Assembly: GCA_012845835.1 (NCBI GenBank)
Contig: JABAKD010000010.1
Span: forward strand, 12,558,473 to 12,622,472
DNA length: 64,000 nucleotides
Source: Undaria pinnatifida
Lineage: Eukaryota > Sar > Phaeophyceae > Laminariales > Alariaceae
Direction of reading: 5' to 3'
The notes under the pieces are model-generated. The model worked only from the letters and a program-made list of their open reading frames with translations. It had not been told where the DNA came from and ran no database searches. The position numbers were made by a program, and so were the translations under genes. Shown in pieces: positions 40,031 to 51,159 of this stretch. Every line of letters starts with the position of its first letter. Within the stretch, counting starts at the first letter, position 1.

Positions 40031-41890
40031 GTGCCAAAGATACCATTTCTGAAGGATTTTTCAAAAGTTTCAAAGTTTTATGAACAGATTGGGCTTGAAA
40101 CATTTGACGAGATCAAATAAAAAAAAAAAAAAACGTCAAAATTCTGGCATATAATTAGAGGTGGTCGTTTTTTTCTTGGGTCAATTTTTGGTGGAAACCA
40201 TAGCTTGTTCGAAAATTTCGTCCAAGCAGTCTGTGCTGCCTCATGTGGTACGCGCCAGCTATCCCATAGCAGCAGTGGCAGCTAGATAACTCGAGGTGGC
40301 AGCAGCAGCACAGGGCAGCAGCCACAGAGCGGCGAAGCGTGATATGCCTGGTAAACGCGCCCGGCTAGAAACACGCCTCAAAAATACTTTGGAAACAAAA
40401 ATGTTGTTTCGGTATTGCTGGTACAACTACGAGACGTATCCCCGACTCCCCTCGATCTCTGTCTTTAATAGACTCATATTCCCCCCGTGCGTGCAGTGTA
40501 TAGGCATGGCTCGAGCTCATTCTAGGCGTCACGGGCCGCTTGAATCAATGGCATGTCTGGGATATTTTCTCACCTGTTGGACGAATGTACGACGTATAGG
40601 GGCCGTAAATTTACTTAACGAATACCTAGCGATCCTTATGTTTCCCGCCGTTTTGGTTACTGCATTTCGACTATGGCTGACGGAAGGACCTTCTCTACAG
40701 GTGTCGAACCTCCACAAGCCGGCAACGTCGACACGGGAAATCGGCCGCCCACCTTCCTTCTCAGGCCCCCCTATGGCGCTTGGCTTTCCGGGCGGTCAGA
40801 GGGACAATCGGATGTACAGCTCGACAAATTGGCGACAGAATTATCAGGAAACTGAGGAATCATGTGCCTTGTTCGCGTTGTGAACTGAGGTGCAGCGCTA
40901 ATGAATGAAATTGGTCAGCTGTTCCTTGGGAATTCGTCAGGTTGGATTGAGGCATTGTTCCTTTTTGGGGGGATTCCAATATGGGTACATCGTAGATATG
41001 ATTTGATTAAAGAACGCCTCCTCGTAGATTCGCTGGAATACAGCAACGATTATTTACTGACAATAAAACAATTTGATTACTGTATAATCGCTCGCACGTT
41101 TTTTCCGGGTAAGATCAACTGTTACGCACCCCAAGACAGCATCTGAAACAGATTTTACACGTACCAGGTAAGGAACAAGGTGGAGAGAGCGAGCGCCACC
41201 CCCACCCCTACTAGAAGCAAGAGATTCAATAAGATGTTGTAGCTCTCGCTAGGCACTCACCATGGGGGATATTGATAAGTATCATCAATTGTGTGTGTTG
41301 GTGCACAGAAAAGTCAAACACGAATAATACGATGAAATAACCCGATCAGGTAAGACCTAAGCAGCAGCCACCGATAATGATCAATTTCATATATTGCTAC
41401 TGCAACGCAGACAACGATATGCGTTGCCCTGCCGTTCCTCAGTGTATTGCAATAAAACTTCGTTAGGTCGGACGTTTTACGGTGTGTATAGACTAGCAGG
41501 TAAGAAATATATGATGTGAGTTGCAAGTTGTGGGTGACTGCCAAAAAAAACAATAAAAGAATCAGAGAGTGCAGTACGAGTACAGTTAGGATGAGGGCAC
41601 AACAAGCAAGAGCATTACTACAGCAGTAAATCGTTTATTATCAGGGAGTTGGTACTGTACAGTACATGATACCCATAAATATAAAAGAACAGGGCAATAC
41701 GAAAGCCAGCTGAGAAAATACTACAAGAAGTAGAGCACGGCAAGCACACAGTAAGCAAGAGCACCCTAGAGCACCCTTTCCCAATGAAGAACTCTACTAG
41801 CTCAAACCCAATATACTGGCTTCTTATCAGACATACAAGCGACCGTAATACAAGCTGTAATGCAAGAAGCAAGAACAGAGTACTGTATGG
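40031..41890. other. Stretch without a recognised gene
   Basis: It holds an A-run (40,120-40,133) and a segment at 41,150-41,240 similar to 48,690-48,900 (CAGGTAAGGAACAAGG / CAGGCAGGGAACAAGG). An open frame of 195 codons at 40,296-40,883 lacks an ATG at its start and any recognisable domain, although residues near its middle are hydrophobic. Confidence 0.4.
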
Positions 41891-41892
41891 TA

Positions 41893-42375
41893 CACGCTGT
41901 TGGTTATATAGAACTACCCATTGAACCACGTAGTCACGTGACTTCGTGGGCCAGTGGGTAGTTCTATATAACCAACAAAATATATGTTTGCGAGTCCGTC
42001 AATTGACTCTCACCGACGTCGTAACAGGGATCTCGGGGTCTCCCCTCGCCACGCACTACCGTAGTACTCAGGAGCAAACTATCATAACCATTCACGTCTC
42101 CAGCGCGCACGCTCGCAAAGACGTTATTTCCTTTTTTTTTCTTTTACCGGAAAAAAGCGGAAATATGAAGTCGGTGGGATTCGAACCCACGACATGAAGA
42201 CGTCGGTTATATAACACTACCCACTGGCCCACGTAGTCACTGTGACTACGTGGGCCAGTGGGTAGTTCTATATATCCAACAAAATAAATGTTTGCGAGTC
42301 CGTCAATTGACTCTCACCGACTTTGGGACAGGGATCTCCGGGGCTTTCCCCTCGCCACGCGTGCAGACCAAACCC
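41893..42375 (+). repeat. Two direct copies of a tRNA-like palindromic element
   Basis: Each copy starts with a palindrome of about 70-80 bp (41,895-41,982 and 42,204-42,281) whose arms contain CGTGGGCCAGTGGGTAG, an A-box-like sequence. This is followed by the same 90-bp tail with TGTTTGCGAGTCCGTCAATTG and ACAGGGATCTC. Between the copies lies 42,050-42,200 with a perfect B-box. The repetition suggests a short mobile element of tRNA origin. Confidence 0.65.
42168..42238 (-). pseudogene. tRNA-like sequence
   Basis: On the minus strand, CGTGGGCCAGTGGGTAG resembles an A box, and GTGGGTTCGAATCCCAC is a perfect T-arm with a consensus B box, about 25 nt apart from the anticodon region (TCTTCAT). 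Only four of seven acceptor pairs form and no D-stem is possible. I read it as a tRNA-derived pseudogene or SINE head and not as a working tRNA. Confidence 0.5.
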
Positions 42376-42943
42376 CCACGTCACGTCGAGGTCGGTCAAG
42401 CGAGCCAGACCTTCGTCCTGCTCGTCCATCACCCCCCCACACCTCGATCTGACAAGCTCACGTAAACGAATGACCCAAAATAAATGCATACGGCATGGCA
42501 TGGATTTGTTACCAGCGGCCTGGCATTGCCAGCACGCAGCTGCAAAATGTACGTGTGACTCCTACTATTTTACTGCAATGCAACAAGCTGTACTGCGAGA
42601 AAAACAATAAAAGTCATAGTACACCTGATAAGGTACACGCGATCTGGAAGAAAGCAATACGAGGTATGTATTGTTATTGCCCTCGATGGAATGCAGTCGA
42701 GCGCTTGCTCTCAGTTTGTTTGTTTCTTGTGAAGTCGCAGTTGCTTGGTGTGGTACGATATATGGCACGTTATGGCATACCTGGGTGGTCGGTTAGGTTG
42801 ATCGATGACGGCTTTATGTGTGGCGGTCTGGTATGTGGGTGGGTATGGCCCGGAATGGAATGGGGTTGGGGTGGTATACAGTAGGGGCCTGGATTTAGGA
42901 AATATGCTATGAACGAAGAGAGGCTCAAACTTTGGAGAAAACA

Positions 42944-43040
42944 ATAAACTGGATGTAAGAAAGACAGCCGAACCTAGGCAACAATATAAGAAACAGCCAC
43001 AATAAATTGGGTGTAAGAAAGACAGCTGAACCTAGGGTGG
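42944..43040 (+). repeat. Short tandem repeat left of the CCATGG satellite
   Basis: Two units with TGTAAGAAAGACAGC and GAACCTAGG. The block CCTAGGCAACAATATAAGAA (42,973 on) recurs as CCTAGGCAACAATGTAATAA at 45,066, on the other side of the satellite, in the same orientation. Confidence 0.7.
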
Positions 43041-43319
43041 GCTCCGAGCTAAAGTCGGATGTTTTTCTCGAGTTTTTCAGAGAACAGCAAGAAATACATC
43101 TTGAGCTCTGAAAGCTTGCACAAAGTTTTGTTAGGTCAAGTGGATCACGAAAAAATACATACTGTATAAATTATATTTCGTGATGGTGGTGTGGAGGTAT
43201 TCACGATCAAGTGGGTAAAATGGGAGGGCAAAATCGGTTTAAATCGTCTCCACGGGGTCCCCAAGAAAAAATGGACCCTCTCCGAATCGTATGAAATTTT
43301 CAGGGGTAACGGAGATGAC

Positions 43320-44946
43320 CCTGAACCATGCGACATGACATTGCCATGGCATTGCAGCAAGACATGCCACGGCATTGCCAATGGCATGCCATGGCACGAT
43401 TGTGGGGATATAACGGGACAACGTACCATGGCATACCTGCGAGAAAACATAGACGTCCCATGGTAGTGCATGGCAGCGCCATGGTCGCTTATGGCAATGC
43501 CATGGTCATATGTGGTCATGCGATGGCAATGCCTTAGCAATACCATGAACGACCGTGGGCGCCCCCATGGTCCTCCATGGTCATACCACGAGCAACCACG
43601 GTCATACCACGAGCAACCATGGCAATGGCACGGTCAACCATTGCACGGTCAACCATGGCATTGCCATGGCCAGCCATGGGAATGCCATAGTCATTTATGG
43701 CCATCTATGATCATTCGTGGCAGCCCGTGGTCATCCATGGCCGTACCATGAGCAACCCACGCAATGCCATGGGTGACCATGGGCATAACACGGGCGCTCG
43801 TGGCAACCCATGGTCATCCATGGCTATACCACGAGCGACCATGGCCATCTATGGTCACCCATGGGATTGCCACGGCCAACCATCACGGCAATGTCATGGT
43901 CGCCCATGGCAACCCATGGCACTGCCATGGTCGCCCACGGTCATCGATTCATGGCAATTCACGGTCATCCATGGCCATCCATGGCAACCCATGACACCTT
44001 CATGGCCGCGCATGGTCATCCATGGTCGCCCATGGGACTGCTTTGATGGCCCGTGGCAACCCATGACAATGCCATCACCGTCCATGACAGCCCATGCCAT
44101 AGTGTGCCATGGGTTGCCACGGGCGATCATAGCAGTCCCATGGGTGACCATGGAAGACCATGGACGACCATGAACGCGCCATGGGTTGCCATGGATGGCC
44201 ATGGACGACCATGGCAGTGCCACAGTGTGTCATGGATTGCAACGGGCGATTATAGCAGTCCCATGGATGACCAGGGATGGCCATGATAGTGCCCTGGGTT
44301 GCCATGGGCGACCATGGGTTGCCACGGGCAATCATGGGTTGCCACGGGCAACCATGGATGACCACGGGCGATCATGGCAGTGCCATGGGTTGCCATGAGT
44401 TGCCATCATGGCAGTCCCATGGGTGACCATGAATAACCATGGGCGACCATGGTCGTGCCATGGGTTGCCACGGGCGATCATGGCAGTCCCATGGGTGACC
44501 ATGGATGACTATGGGAGACCATGGCCGTGCCATGGGTTGGCCATTGGTTGGCATGGGGGACCATGACATTGCCGTGGGTTGCCACGGGTGATCATGGCAG
44601 TCCCATGGGTGACCATGGAAGACCACGGGTAACCATGGCATATTCACCAAGACGGGGCCATGGGGCATCCATGGCGTGTCCCCGGGAATATGTCACGGAT
44701 AACCATGACATGCCGTGGCAAAATTCCCATGACCATTGCCATGGCCTCACATGAACCATGGCCCATAAAGGGTCCATGGCAACTGCCATGGCATTACATG
44801 GCATTACCATGGCATGCCATGACGTGCCATGGCATGTCGTGGTAGTGCCATGGATGGCCCATCACGTGCCATGGCACGTGCCGTGGCATGTCATGGCATG
44901 CCATGGCAATTGCCATGACGCGGGCCATGGCATACCATGGCGTGTC
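43320..44946. repeat. CCATGG satellite with a step of about 10 bp
   Basis: More than 1.6 kb in which CCATGG or a one-base variant (CCACGG, CTATGG, CCATGA) recurs at mostly 10-bp steps with some 9- and 11-bp steps. For example, at 44,130-44,220 the words CCATGGGTGA, CCATGGAAGA, CCATGGACGA follow one another. The linking four bases vary (GTGA, ACGA, GTTG, CATC). Since CCATGG is its own reverse complement, both strands look alike and every frame is long and His/Trp/Met-rich; none of these is a gene. Toward the right end the words become denser (CATGGCATG). Confidence 0.95.
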
Positions 44947-45065
44947 CAATTAATGTACAAGACCCTCGCTTTTGGGCGTTTGAAAGCGAACTGTGAACTC
45001 GACTTTCCTATTTTTATTTTTTTTCACGGTGGGAGAGGCAACGCGGCTTCAGCTCGGATCCCGCC

Positions 45066-45119
45066 CTAGGCAACAATGTAATAAACAGCCGCGTTCGGCG
45101 CCAACCCAATATAAAAAGG
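45066..45119 (+). repeat. Right-hand direct repeat of the satellite flank, with TATA-like box
   Basis: CCTAGGCAACAATGTAATAA repeats the left flank (42,973). TATAAAAAGG at 45,110-45,119 looks like a TATA box, but no convincing gene follows. The frame after 45,336 is short. Confidence 0.5.
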
Positions 45120-46640
45120 AGGCCGCTGCGGAGGGGGGCACATAACAAGAAACGGCAAAAGTCACAACCTTCCAGCAGCAACGTTTAGAAAAGCTGTGAT
45201 ATGTATGCGAAAATTCCAAAAAAATGACCGCGTGGGGTGCTTGTTTGGGACGGGGTTGATTCGGCGAGGTAATTATACGTATTATAGAGTAAACCAGAGT
45301 TCTAGGTGGGAGTATGGCTACTGAGTGACATTTCATGCGCGAACAGCTTGAAGCTGCCATTGGAGTCGAACAGCCGACGAGGGCGCCGCTGTTGGGACGT
45401 GGGCGCTGCTGAGGACGTCGGGACAGGCGCTGACTCTGAATGTTCGCAACGTGGTGCTGTCTGCGGTAAGGCGGAGTATGATAGCTCCATTTTCACTACT
45501 AGGTACCATATATGGGCCGCTCGCACGTGCGGCTGTGTATCTCGCCCTTAAACGAATTTAAACGTCAACCAAGGCTACGGCAGGGCGTTCCCTCCTTTTT
45601 TAGTGCTCGCAATAGAGTCGCATTCCTATTCGTGTGTAATGCTGAGCTTTGACTTTATGGTCGAGTTTGCGCTATAAAGCGATCGCCATGGCACTGCTGC
45701 TTGTTGTTACACCGCGGCAACAAAAACATGTTTTTTTTGTTAATATCCGTTTTTTGAGTGAGATATAGCAGAGACGATGGCGCGAGTGGTCTATACTATT
45801 CATAAGTGAAACTCAGAGTCCCCTATACGGAGCCGGTCGCCCCGGTGGCGAATCAGGTTGTCCTTGACCCTGGTACAGGTCAGTTTCGTGAGTTCGACCC
45901 CCCCCCCCAGTGCACACTCGTATAAATTAGTAGGGACTTTTCTTGTGCACAAGTTGATTTGAGAAAAGCGCGAGAGCGTGAGTTAGCAACACTCAGTGAA
46001 AAATCCACAAGCAGTGGGATTGCTGAACCCTATGCGCGATAAAAATTGAAGGCAAGAACCGCGGGGGAGAGAGGGGCGACACCTGTGACCACGGCTTGTC
46101 CAGAAGCTGGAAAGTGGAAGTGTGCAAAAACAAAGTCAAGAACAGGGGAGCGAGTTGATTTTCGTTGGTCTGCGTGTTATGCTGATATGCAGCACTGTAT
46201 GTGAGGCTAGAGGTAACTTTCAGTTTCCAGTGTTGGTTCGGTTTTCGTCGTAGCTCGTGATGGGTACAGTACGTACCGGCTGCAGCGGCTTCAGCCGGGC
46301 TTGCGACGTTCTACGCATTGTTGCTGTGATTGGGTAGTAACCCTAGATAGTATGTTAAATAAACTACCCTGACAGCAAAGAGGTATGGCAGTAATCTTCG
46401 GTTGCGGCTGACCTGCAAAACGTCAAAGGCAAGACGTGGTCTCGCGGGACACCATGCAAAATATACAAAACAACACACGCCAAAATTGTTCGTAAAAAAA
46501 ACAAAAACAGTGAACGCTGAAAGTGCTTCAATGAAGGCCACAGAAATGACCAGTCATTTACTTGCACGTACGTGCAAGGTTTTCAGATTTGCAGGTAAAC
46601 TCAATACTGCCCCTGCCGACCTCGAGAGAAGACCTCCAGC
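45120..46640. other. Stretch without a recognised gene
   Basis: It includes a possible tRNA-related segment at 45,838-45,908 (GCCCCGGTGGCG, GGTTGTCCTTGA, GAGTTCGACC) that shares words with the tRNA-like sequence at 51,810-51,900. Otherwise only short frames. Confidence 0.4.
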
Positions 46641-46650
46641 CCCTCAAAGG

Positions 46651-46693
46651 GTTAGGTTGGGGTTAGGGTTAGGGTCGGGTCTGGGGTCGGGTT
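46651..46693 (+). repeat. Interstitial telomere-like motif (TTAGGG)n, degenerate
   Basis: GGTTAGGGTTAGGG with flanking GGTTGGGG and GGGTCGGG variants. Opposite in orientation to the motif at 2,714-2,737. Confidence 0.65.
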
Positions 46694-47049
46694 GGTCTAG
46701 GCACCTCGACCGTCGTTTTGCGCGGACTTGCACATAGGGAGCCGCCATACAAACACGCTATTGAATTTACGTGCAAATTCGTGCAACTTCGCGGGGGCTG
46801 CACAAAAATAGGAAAACGCAATATAGTCTAAGGAAATATCTGGTGCGGACACGCAAAGTAAGACTTTTGAGTCTGGGTGCCATACTGACGTTTTTGCCCG
46901 GTAGAGGTTTTTCCGCCTCCTCCTCGTGGAGCGGCGACGGGGACTTCTCTTGCTGAGAGAGCCCATCGGCGTGCATACACCTTTGCTGACGGAGCCAGAC
47001 CGACCTAGTTTCTTAACACCGCCCCTCCCTCTGTTGGATAGTATACTAC

Positions 47050-47215
47050 AAGTGCGGTATGGAATGTAGTGTAGCATGGTCCCGTGCAGTTTGTGGTACC
47101 GTATTGAACGGTACAGTATTGTGCGGTACGGTATGTGATGTACGGTGCGGATCGGATGATAGTATGGTACATCATGACAGAGTGCCGTTACGGTATCGTG
47201 GTACCAAATAATCTG
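47050..47215. repeat. GGTAC/GTACGG-rich short-word cluster
   Basis: The palindrome GTAC and the words GGTACC, CGGTA and GTATGG recur at irregular 8-15 bp steps, much like a young version of the CCATGG satellite. No gene. Confidence 0.55.
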
Positions 47216-47340
47216 TAACGAACTTATCTACCTGGGATCGATCATCGGCACACTAATCCCAAGAAATGTACGGGTCATACGTAGCTAGTCATATGTAACG
47301 AACTAATTTTAATCCAAAAAATGTAAGGCATGCGGTCGGA

Positions 47341-47596
47341 CAGACCGACAATCGGGCAAATCTGCCTTCAACAAAACAGAGACCCAGTTTTACACACTGA
47401 GAACTGCTGCAACTGCTGTGAGAGTACGAATGAGCGCCCCATGTCACACCGCCGTGCTCCATTGAATACAGACCGACAATCGGGCAAATCTGCCTTCAAC
47501 AAAAAAGAGACCCAGTTTTACACACTGAGAACTGCTGCAACTGCTGTGAGAGTACGAATGAGCGCCCCATGTCACACCGCCGTGCTCCATTGAATA
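47341..47596 (+). repeat. Exact-looking 128-bp tandem duplication
   Basis: Units start at 47,341 and 47,469 with CAGACCGACAATCGGGC. They differ at only one or two positions (ACAGAG versus AAAGAG), so the duplication is recent. Confidence 0.9.
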
Positions 47597-48089
47597 GAGG
47601 GTGGTTGTGCTCGGAGAATGAAGGTTGGCTGTGTTGTGCGCTACTACACTATGAATACCTCTAGTACCAACTATTACGAATTTTCCCCGAGGAAAACATC
47701 CAGGATCTTTACGAAAAATGTACGAATTCTGGCCTTGGAAACCGACATTTCCGCGAGATTGCAGCATTCAGCACACACGTGCACGGGGGGGGGGGGGCTT
47801 CTCGCACACGGCTTGTCTCGGTTTGATGCTATCTTCTTCGGAGCCCCTTCCCTTGTTTTCTGCGTTGCCTTGCATCAGCACTTTCTGCTTGACACTCTGC
47901 TTGACAGTAAAGCCCACAGATTAACCTCTACCAGAGGCGTCTTAGTCCCAACAATCAATTATCAATTACGAGGCGTGGGTTGGTGTATAGCCTCATTTGC
48001 TGTTGTTTTTAATATTAATAGCAGTATTTTCGATCCAATTTCCCATTTCCTGATGTCTTAGTTAGCCATCGCTATATCGTCGTGTAATC

Positions 48090-48130
48090 TGCATCTACGA
48101 CTATTCAGAGTGGGCTAATGTTATGGTGTA
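48090..48130 (+). mobile_element. Relic of the gypsy pre-LTR/LTR junction
   Basis: CTGCATCTACGACTATTCAG followed by AGTGGGCTAATGTTATGG matches CTGCATATGCGACTCATCAG and GGTGGGCTAGTGTTAAGA at 23,915-23,950. The rest of the LTR is not recognisable. Confidence 0.35.
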
Positions 48131-48299
48131 CCACCAAGTATGCGCTATTTATGTGAGCAATAGATGAACCTGTCTATTTTTGCTACTAGCTTAAGATCTG
48201 ATTTCCGTTATTCAACTGCTGTTGTGTGATTCGGAATCAGCCGTGGGAATCGAAATCTGTTGGGTGATTAGGAAACTGTCGTGCGATCCAGAAATAGGC

Positions 48300-48570
48300 A
48301 CGTACATACTGTAAAAATACAAATACACTCCAGCTGTGAGATCGAATGTTTTGTCGAAACTCATCTTTGCAAGCTGTGTGTGATACTCCGATCGCGCGTA
48401 TTACGGGTTGCGTATTCTCATTAAGGATATAGGTCGGCGACTCCCCTTGCAACTACAGTGTAACTGTAGCTATCAGGGTCAACAGGGTGATGCTAGTCAA
48501 TCTGTGCGCAGAAACTATAAAACCCGATTCTGAGGGAGACGAAATCGGACAGCTGTGGTCGGAAATGCTA
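48300..48570 (+). repeat. R1 copy 4
   Basis: Direct orientation relative to copy 1, without the G-tract end. The minus strand at its left end again reads QLAKMSFDKTFDLTAGVY. Confidence 0.75.
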
Positions 48571-48756
48571 AAATATTTGTGCGACAGAAAATATCCTACT
48601 GTAATACCAAACACGTGTTTCAGACAAAACTGTGTACTATCAATAGCTATATTTAAATAGTACGAATATCAACAAAATAGAGTCCGTTAACAGTTTTTCA
48701 CGTGCCAGGCAGGGAACAAGGAGAGAGCAGGAAGAGTAGGGCGGCACCCCGACCTT

Positions 48757-49089
48757 ATGACAGAAGACATCCCAATTCACCACTACGAGTATTCAAGTAG
48801 TCCCCCGCGGCGATCATACAGCATGTGGTATTCAGCGACTAAAACTAAAAAAGGTGTCCATCAAAAGAAACGGCGTCCTTCCCTCCGGGCTAGAAGCAAG
48901 GCGTTCGACGTCGTGCTAAATACTAGAGGAAGTGGTGATCTACGTAAAAAATGTACAATATCAAACCAGGTAGGGATAAAACTCTTTCGTGATGGGTTTG
49001 GGGTGGCTGGGTACCACCGTGAACTACCATTCAGAAACACACCTAGTCCAAAGCAATTCGGAAAGGGCAAACCTGTGATGGTTGAGTGA
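48757..49089 (+). CDS. Hypothetical protein, 110 codons
   Basis: ATG at 48,757, 110 codons, Arg/Lys-rich in the middle (KTKKGVHQKKRRPSLRARSK), no recognised domain. The upstream 70 bp and part of the frame are shared with 41,150-41,240, so it may belong to a dispersed repeat. Low confidence. Confidence 0.2.
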   Translation: MTEDIPIHHYEYSSSPPRRSYSMWYSATKTKKGVHQKKRRPSLRARSKAFDVVLNTRGSGDLRKKCTISNQVGIKLFRDGFGVAGYHRELPFRNTPSPKQFGKGKPVMVE

Positions 49090-49107
49090 CGCAGGTTAAA
49101 CTACAGC

Positions 49108-49182
49108 GCGCGGTGGTCGGATCGCTTAAGGTCACGGAGGATCTTATCCGTCCCCTGGTCCCCGGATTCAATATTCCGACCA
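49108..49182 (+). other. tRNA-like hairpin sequence
   Basis: GTGGTCGGA and TCCGACCAC form a perfect 9-bp pair enclosing about 55 nt, with an AGGATCTTATCCG stem inside. Total length is close to a tRNA (about 72-75 nt). The T-arm (GGATTCAATATTCC) is poor and the D-arm is not evident. Could be a tRNA pseudogene or unrelated hairpin. Confidence 0.3.
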
Positions 49183-49807
49183 CATTATTTATAAATCAAT
49201 ACTTGGTACCAGGTACCTGGTAATGAAGTTTGTTTTTAAAGACTGTCACTTTCCAGGGGTCGGTGGCCACCATGTCCCTGATTTTAATGGGAGCAACACC
49301 CAAATCGCACCCAAATCGCACCCAGGCCATGAGGATCGCAGGCTACCTTGTTGGGGTCATCTGCATAGCGTGCTATAGCTGACCGGCAATACGGCGGCCC
49401 CACAAATTAAAAGCGTGGCCGATGTCCTCAGTCATTATGTACGTGAAAAAACGGGGGCTCCTGGCTTCCTTTGTGTCGAAAACTCCATGACGCCTTACAC
49501 GTATTTTATCCGATCAACACGGATGCAGGTCGCACAGAAGCTCCATCCTGAGGCCTTATTCTGGTGTTCTTCACAGGACGTTAGAGATACCGAATACAGG
49601 AGGGAAACCGTAGGTGTTACAAGCATACGAGTTCGGCCAGCCAAGGTGTTGCCGAAGCGATTGAGTGGCTATGCCCCGCTCAATTATACGAAATTTGACG
49701 TGATATTTCGACAGTGTTCCTTACGTACCAACCAAACTTAAACATGATTTCATTTTTTCAAGGACACATGACCGATCCAAAGATCCGTATAAGAGAAAAA
49801 ATTACCA

Positions 49808-49965
49808 TCGCCCGAATGGGTAGGGTGGACCGTAACTGGACCAAGTCCGGCGGAAAGCCATCTCCCACGATCGGGGGGGTTGTGAATGGGTGAGCTTACG
49901 CAAGTCCCACACTACCCGGAAAGATGGCATTCCGGGTGGCTATCTCCACCGAACCTTTGGAAAAA
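49808..49965 (-). repeat. Dispersed repeat, inverted partner of 26,672-26,825
   Basis: Reverse complement of the earlier copy with scattered differences, including a GATCGGGGGGG run in place of CCCCCGGCC. Confidence 0.7.
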
Positions 49966-50482
49966 AAGCGGTGGCGTTAGAGCCTGTGGAAACCTTATCC
50001 GTCTTCGGGTTGGCCCAGCTCGTATGAACATAGCGCCACGTCCAAAAAGTCCGCACAAAAGTTTACTTGGACCAAGTAATAGATTTCACGCCTGTTAGCA
50101 AAACGACCCGCAGGCCTAAGTTTGGCGCAACTACCCGGCGTGCACCAACCAGCAAACATATGCCACCACAAACCTCTGCTACCTGCTCACCAATATCCTT
50201 GCCCTGACGTATAGTCGGGTCGCTGCGGTGAAACTGGCGCGCAGCGCGCTGTACCGTCGCAGAGATTATTATTTTTTGGGCATTATTGCGTCCCAGAAAG
50301 TCTGGCTCAAGGCAGCCACTGTTATGGTATTGCCCTAGAAGCCTAAGGAGGCGTAAACTCTACATACTGAAATGATATAAAGGGGTTCCACACGCGAAGG
50401 CATGTGCGTATAGCAAAAAGGGGATGATGCCCTCGCTTCGAGGAATTGCACGCGTTCAGTTCGTCCGTGGCGTGTGTGGAAT

Positions 50483-50582
50483 GCAAGAGCTTATTTTCTA
50501 GTACAAGTGAGTAACCAACGTGGGACCTGCCTAGTAGAGATACCTGCAAAGGGTGGCCTGTGTCTGAAACAGCCCTTCATCC
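50483..50582 (+). repeat. Dispersed repeat, pair of 10,632-10,730
   Basis: Shares ACAAGTGAGTAACCAACGTG-like and GGGTGGCCTGTGT blocks with the earlier copy in the same orientation. Confidence 0.6.
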
Positions 50583-50594
50583 TTAATCCTACCA

Positions 50595-50715
50595 GCTATT
50601 TTATAAAAATATTTCAAGGACGTCAGCTGTGAGTTCGACGAAACTAGGATCAATATTCATATTTGCAAGCTGCGTTTTTGGTACTTGTAGTTTACTATGT
50701 GGGTGAGTCAACCCT
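50595..50715 (+). repeat. R2 repeat copy (peptide on minus strand)
   Basis: About 115 bp starting TATAAAAATATTTCAAGGACG. On the minus strand it encodes THPHSKLQVPKTQLANMNID and continues PSFVELTADVLEIF. Related to R1 through the shared QLAKMS core. Confidence 0.75.
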
Positions 50716-50739
50716 ATTTTATAAAAATACAAGGACTCC

Positions 50740-50771
50740 GCATGGGCGCCGGCATTCGCCGGCGCCCATGC
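50740..50771. other. Perfect 14-bp stem-loop, GC-rich
   Basis: GCATGGGCGCCGGC, loop ATTC, GCCGGCGCCCATGC. The free-energy gain must be large. Purpose unknown. It lies just after a second TATAAAAATACAAGGAC-type start of the R2 family. Confidence 0.8.
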
Positions 50772-51159
50772 TTCGGGTAGGGCAGGGCAGCACTTCGACA
50801 ACTTGAGGTGTAGCTGTCCGATTTGGCATGCATTGAACTTTAAAGTAATGCCAAGAGTTTAATACGAACATGGGATTATGAAAGTCATGATTTGACAGAA
50901 AAAAAACGTCATATTATACAACGAAGAAGGCAAGGATAGGCGAAACACACTATCTATGTTAAATAAGCCGTCAAGCAAAAGTTGGCGTCTGTCAAACAAA
51001 AATACCGTAAAGAGTATTATTGAGAACCTGCGTCGCCTCTAGGCGAAACAAAAGAGGCCTTGGCATTAATGAAGAGACTGCACTGCTGTCCCCGTTGCAA
51101 TGGAGGTTCGAAGTCGACAGGATGCAAAGTCGGTTTGCATCAAACGTTGACGTGGGGCC

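Noticed and set aside
40296-40883. 195-codon frame as a membrane protein gene
   Set aside because: It starts at GTG without context, has no recognisable domain, and the hydrophobic stretch is short.
42168-42238. Functional tRNA gene
   Set aside because: The T-arm and B box are perfect, but the acceptor stem has three mismatches and no D-stem can form.
43191-44845. Many overlapping frames rich in Met, His, Trp and Pro
   Set aside because: CCATGG is self-complementary, so all frames on both strands translate to similar low-complexity strings. This is a satellite.
50740-50771. Rho-independent terminator
   Set aside because: GC-rich hairpin without a T-run, in a eukaryotic setting with no upstream gene.
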